This document shows positions 60,002 to 64,000 of a stretch of 64,000 bases of DNA, piece by piece. Where the stretch lies: positions 56,435,869 through 56,499,868 of the forward strand of contig NC_046683.1 in NCBI RefSeq assembly GCF_009870125.1. Direction: 5' to 3'. The notes under the pieces are model-generated. The model saw only the letters and a program-made list of their open reading frames with translations. It made no database searches and had not been told where the DNA came from. Position 1 is the first letter of the stretch. Every line of letters begins with the position of its first letter. The stretch comes from Drosophila pseudoobscura (Eukaryota; Arthropoda; Insecta; Diptera; Drosophilidae). The position numbers and the translations under genes are program-made.

Positions 60002-60040
60002 CTAAAATGTATCATATTTTTTATGTACTTTCAGGTAAGT
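60002..60040 (+). promoter_or_regulatory. Recursive splice site (ratchet point) 2, + strand
   Basis: A branch-like CTAAA lies at 60002-60006, about 29 bases before the AG. It is followed by a T-rich tract and TTTCAG ending at 60034, joined with no gap to a perfect GTAAGT at 60035-60040. This is the consensus ratchet point (pyrimidine tract, CAG, GTAAGT). It lies 31.8 kb after ratchet point 1 on the same strand, a spacing typical of stepwise removal of very long introns. An ATG at 60007 opens only nine codons before the donor, so a coding first exon is unlikely. Confidence 0.75.
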
Positions 60041-63000
60041 GACGATCTTCATTCGAAACTGTTTTCGCAGTAAGTGATTAATTCAATTAAATATTATAAA
60101 TATCAGACAGGGGGGACAATGCCATATTTTTTCCACTGGCTGGCTGCAAATTTGTCATTTAAAATTATAGGAAAAATTATAGCATACCCGAAATCTGGCC
60201 CCGAAATTTTCGGCCAAGTCAGCGTAACTAAATGCCTCAAGTGGGCGGTTGATTTCTGAGCGGGGGCGTGTCCCCTGACTGGTGTTGACACCAACTGCGT
60301 AGAGAGGAAATCCAACACTAATAACGCCTAATGGGACTTCCCCCAGCCCCTCCCCCTGCACATCCCACCACTTGCCATGTCATTTATTTTAAGCAAAGCT
60401 AAAAAAAAAACACAGAACAGAACAGAACAAAAATGAAAAGCAAAAGCGAATTTCATGTAAATTAATTTTTTCTCGTCTTTTCCTCTTAGTGTAATTTTTG
60501 TTTTTTATTATCTTAGCGGCGAATTTGAGCTGCGGTCTTGGTTTTATGGGCCTCCATCCATAGCCCGGATCCAATCTTTGTCCTCCACTCTCCCTCTCTC
60601 GCTCTCTCTCGCTCTCTTTTTTGAGTATATTAAAGTATATTTTGTTGAGGATTTTTGACTTTCGTGTCATTTATGCGCGAAATTTATCACCTAAGTATTT
60701 CTTTTATCATCGCTGGATGTCGGCCCTGTTCAAGGGCGTTGATATCATTACTGCTTACTGGAGGATGGAGGATGGAAGATGGTGCAGAGACAGAGGCCTT
60801 GGTGGGTCTAGGGCCTAAACGATTAAAGGAAAATTGCTGGACTTTCGGGTCATTAGCAGAGGCTCTCGTTTTCCTCGTTGCCGCTTTGCCTCTCTTCAAT
60901 TTGCTTTGCGGGCAGGGGGAAAGCGAGTGAAAGTGTTTTCGACGCCTCGAGGCCATTCTGGCACTTGAAAGTGTGAAAAACACAAAGAAAAAACAAAAAA
61001 CAAAAAAAAAACGAGAGCGGCAAGGATAATCCCTGCTAACAAGCCGCCAAACTCCTTTGGCCTCGCTCTATCCCCGTTTCCAATTAAAAACTACAGAGCT
61101 CACACACACACACACACACACATCCATAAGATACAAATTAAGAAAACCTGTCGCAATAATTCTCTCCGCGAGCAAGCGAGTATCAGGATCTGCAACCCTC
61201 CACAACCCCGGCCCCCGGCAGGACACGCGACTCTCGGGATGTCTTTCGAAATTCGACAAAAGCCAAAACCGTAACAAATCGCATTTAAATTTACCTGCCA
61301 GGGGGGGGGTACTGCCGACACAGCAATAGAAGTGGAAACAGGACCAGAACGGGGACGGGGACGGGTACGGGCAGGGGGACGGGAAAGGGGATCAACCACC
61401 AAAAAGGATGCGATAATTTATAGCGTTTCATTTGGTTGTTCGCTCGCTCCCCGACTCCCGATTTTGCTGTAAATTCTAATTTAAATTTCCCAGCAACAGA
61501 ACGGGATCCGAGAACGAGAACGAGAATCGCTGCGACAGCCTGCAAAACAATAAAAAATATATTTTTATTTATGTGGCTTAATTTGTAGAGCGTGCAGAAC
61601 AGCAACAACAGCAGCAGCAACGTCTATAGCCGTGCTATGGCGCTGCTCATTTCAGATTCATTTCCATATCCTTGCACTCCTGGCCGAAGGCGAGAACAAC
61701 CGAGAGCGCCATACGGCAGGAGATTCGGACTATGGGATACCCGCTAGCAGGGCCTGGGGTCCTTCTCCACCTCTGCCTGGGAGGGACTGAGCATACCCTC
61801 TGTTCTTGGCGTGTGCAGGGTATCGCCAGCACCAAGGTGCAATTGCCAGTGCCCCTTGCAAGGATTCTCAAATGTTTTACACACAAAAATGTTTATTCCC
61901 TGCTCTTTGTTGCGTACAATTAGTTTGACAACAACAGCAATAGGGATCGTGGTGGGTAGGGATGGGTCGGGACGGGTGGGGGAAGGGCTCTGGGATTCCC
62001 CACTGCAGTCGCATAAAACAAAAGCGAATGACAATTTGAAAAAGGACAACGGAAGGGACGAAAAGGGACGCAAAACGAGAAAAGTCCCTCCACCAAAGGT
62101 GACTTTTAATGCCTTTTGTGTGGCTGTTGTTGCTGTCGTCGTTGCTGTTGTGATTGCTGCTGGTTTGTCGCACACACACAACAAACACGTGTAAGGGTTA
62201 AGGGGGTGACAAATTGAAGCACCCAACCACCCAGCCACCCAACCCCATCCACCCCTGGCTGTAGTGGCAGTGCTTTGTCATGGCCTCGATTCCGTTTTTG
62301 TTTTCGTTTTCCATTTTAATTGTTAAAATTATTGCATGCAACAAGGCAGAAGAGTGGAAAACTGTAACAAGCTTGCTAGATTGCACATCAAGTGCCCCTT
62401 CAGGTGGCATGCGGCATGCGGCATGTGACTGTAATAAAGGTTTTTCCCACAGCCCTGCCACAACCGATCTGCAAAATGGGGCTTCCATGTTGCAAAATGC
62501 GCAAAGATGACCGAATTTCAAGGCATTGCACATCAGGATATTCTACGATTAATTCACTTAACTTCAGCAATGATTTGGTGACCCCGAAAGCGGATTTGCC
62601 CCCAAACCGTCTCCTCCTCTGGACGGTCCTCGTGACATGCTGCAACAATAGAAAAACTGTTGTAATAACAGAACTTTTCTAATCAACCTGCTGGACTCTG
62701 GCCCTGCTGCTCCTCCCTTGCCAACCGGCTGATGCCATGTAAGTTTATTAAAATGATGTCCTGCAGATATATGCAGACACTCGTCGGGAGACAGAAGGAC
62801 CCGAATGGATTGGCTGTGATGGGATGCCATGGGATAGGAATCAAATGAATCGAACGTTGTGTCGACTAATGTCCGAGAGCTGACAATCGAAGCGGAGAGC
62901 ATTAAAAGACTAAGCCGTGCCCAAGGAAAACTGTCAAGGCAAACAAAATGGAAATTTGAATGGGAATAGCAAGAAGTTTGGGGTTATGTGAAGGTTCGAT

Positions 63001-64000
63001 TCGATTCGATTCGTTTCGATTGGAGCTGAGTGGAGACCGGAGACCGGAGACCAGAGACCAGAGACCAGAGACGAGGGCGTCAAGCTGAAAAATCAAGCAA
63101 AGTGAAGAGCCAGTGTTCGCTCCCCTTGTAGCTCTCTGTTTTTCCACTTTCCCACTCAAATGAAAATGCATTTATTTATAAAGCAAACGACAAAAGTCCC
63201 AAGTGCCAGGGACAGGGCGAGAGACAGGGACAGGGACAGGGCCAGAGACAGGGACAGGGACAGGGCTGGAGCAACAGGATATATGTACGAGTGTACGCGT
63301 GTACGAGTATCTGTATCTGTAAATGTATCTCTGTCTCGTATCCGTATCTCGTACATGGCACAAATGCAAAACTGCATTTGCTGGTTACCTATTGGCAGGA
63401 CACACCCATCGAGTGCCTTCCCCCTGCGGTGCCCCTCCGGTTGTGGGGCCTGTTGCCAATTTTATTGACAACCCTACAATCGTGGGTGGTGCTGGTAACC
63501 CTTTTTCCACTGCCCGCCTGCCCCCCCCGTCCTTCCTCCTCGACCGCCTCCTTCGCCCCATGTGGATCCGGATGGGGTTGGGTTGCATTTTGTGACAATG
63601 TTTATTTAGATTTTGCTGCTGCCAATTGCTGACATTGCAATTTCTATTCCACACACACACACAGACACACACACGGACGGCACACAGATACGATGTGCTG
63701 CGTGTGCAGTGTGCAGCGTTGCATTTCATTATACACTGGCAGAAAACATTGAGAGACATGATTAGCGATGGAGAAATATTCCCTTCTGCCTTCTTCCTTG
63801 GAGTTGCTCATCCGACTCGCAAGGAGTCTCATTTTATGCGAGTTTATGCAAGTATCTTTGCATCTGCAAGTGCATCTGCATCTGTACTTGATGTCCTTCA
63901 GCTCGTTTCGCTTCTGCGGTCTTCTGTGTGCTTGTGTGTGTGTGCTGTACTTTTTGGCATTTTAATTTCAAATTGTCAATTGGATTTAAGTACACTCGAC
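60041..64000. other. Noncoding stretch, probably intronic
   Basis: No gene can be supported. It contains A-rich tracts near 60400 and 60975-61010, an AC run near 61100-61122, a G run near 61303-61311, and a GGGACA/GAGACA hexamer block at 63207-63267. It also has GTACGAGT-like repeats near 63285-63310 and AC runs near 63650-63670. Otherwise it is unique sequence with no exon-like frames. Confidence 0.65.
63207..63267. repeat. GGGACA/GAGACA hexamer repeat
   Basis: Ten imperfect hexamers, G-rich on the + strand; a simple minisatellite. Confidence 0.85.

Noticed and set aside
61290..61312. CAG/GTAAAT after a C run on the - strand, as an opposite-strand ratchet point
   Set aside because: The donor lacks the +5 G and the tract is a C homopolymer with no branch word at the usual distance.

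Overview
The window looks like euchromatic DNA of a Drosophila. Signs are very frequent microsatellites ((TG)n/(AC)n, CAG/CTG, GTT/GTC), hexamer runs such as GAGCCA and GGGACT, long A/T-rich spacers with many ATTA-type words, insect-style splice signals and small single-exon genes. The abundance of GAGCCA/GGGACT repeats reminds me of the obscura group, but that is an impression, not a test. No tRNA, rRNA, CRISPR array or recognisable transposon was found. Most long open frames here are by-products of repeat-rich, stop-poor sequence.

Layout. Bases 1-42,600 and about 48,000-64,000 have no gene I can support. The main signals there are two near-perfect recursive splice sites (ratchet points: branch site, pyrimidine tract, CAG directly joined to a 5' splice site). 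They lie on the + strand at 28,272/28,273 and 60,034/60,035. This suggests that most or all of the window lies inside one giant intron of an unidentified host gene transcribed on the + strand.

Bases 42,600-47,950 hold a compact cluster of five related single-exon genes, four on + and one on -. They encode diverged secreted proteins of about 180-210 residues. Pairwise identity looks low, but the scaffold is rigid: C-x11(14)-C, an aromatic-x-D at +12/+14 and P-[YF]-x2-[WF] at +22 to +26 from the second cysteine, a pair C-x14-C with identical spacing in all five, and a C-terminal [HI]-Y. Three members carry an extra cysteine pair that two lack together. Most end in a hydrophobic tail like a GPI-anchor signal. 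I do not recognise the family and assign no function.

Two short open frames sit just 3' of the first and last members, each ending shortly before a poly(A) signal. They may be a second small-protein family, an alternative terminal exon, or chance. If the intron reading is right, the cluster is nested in the host intron between the two ratchet points and is bypassed when the host transcript is spliced in steps.
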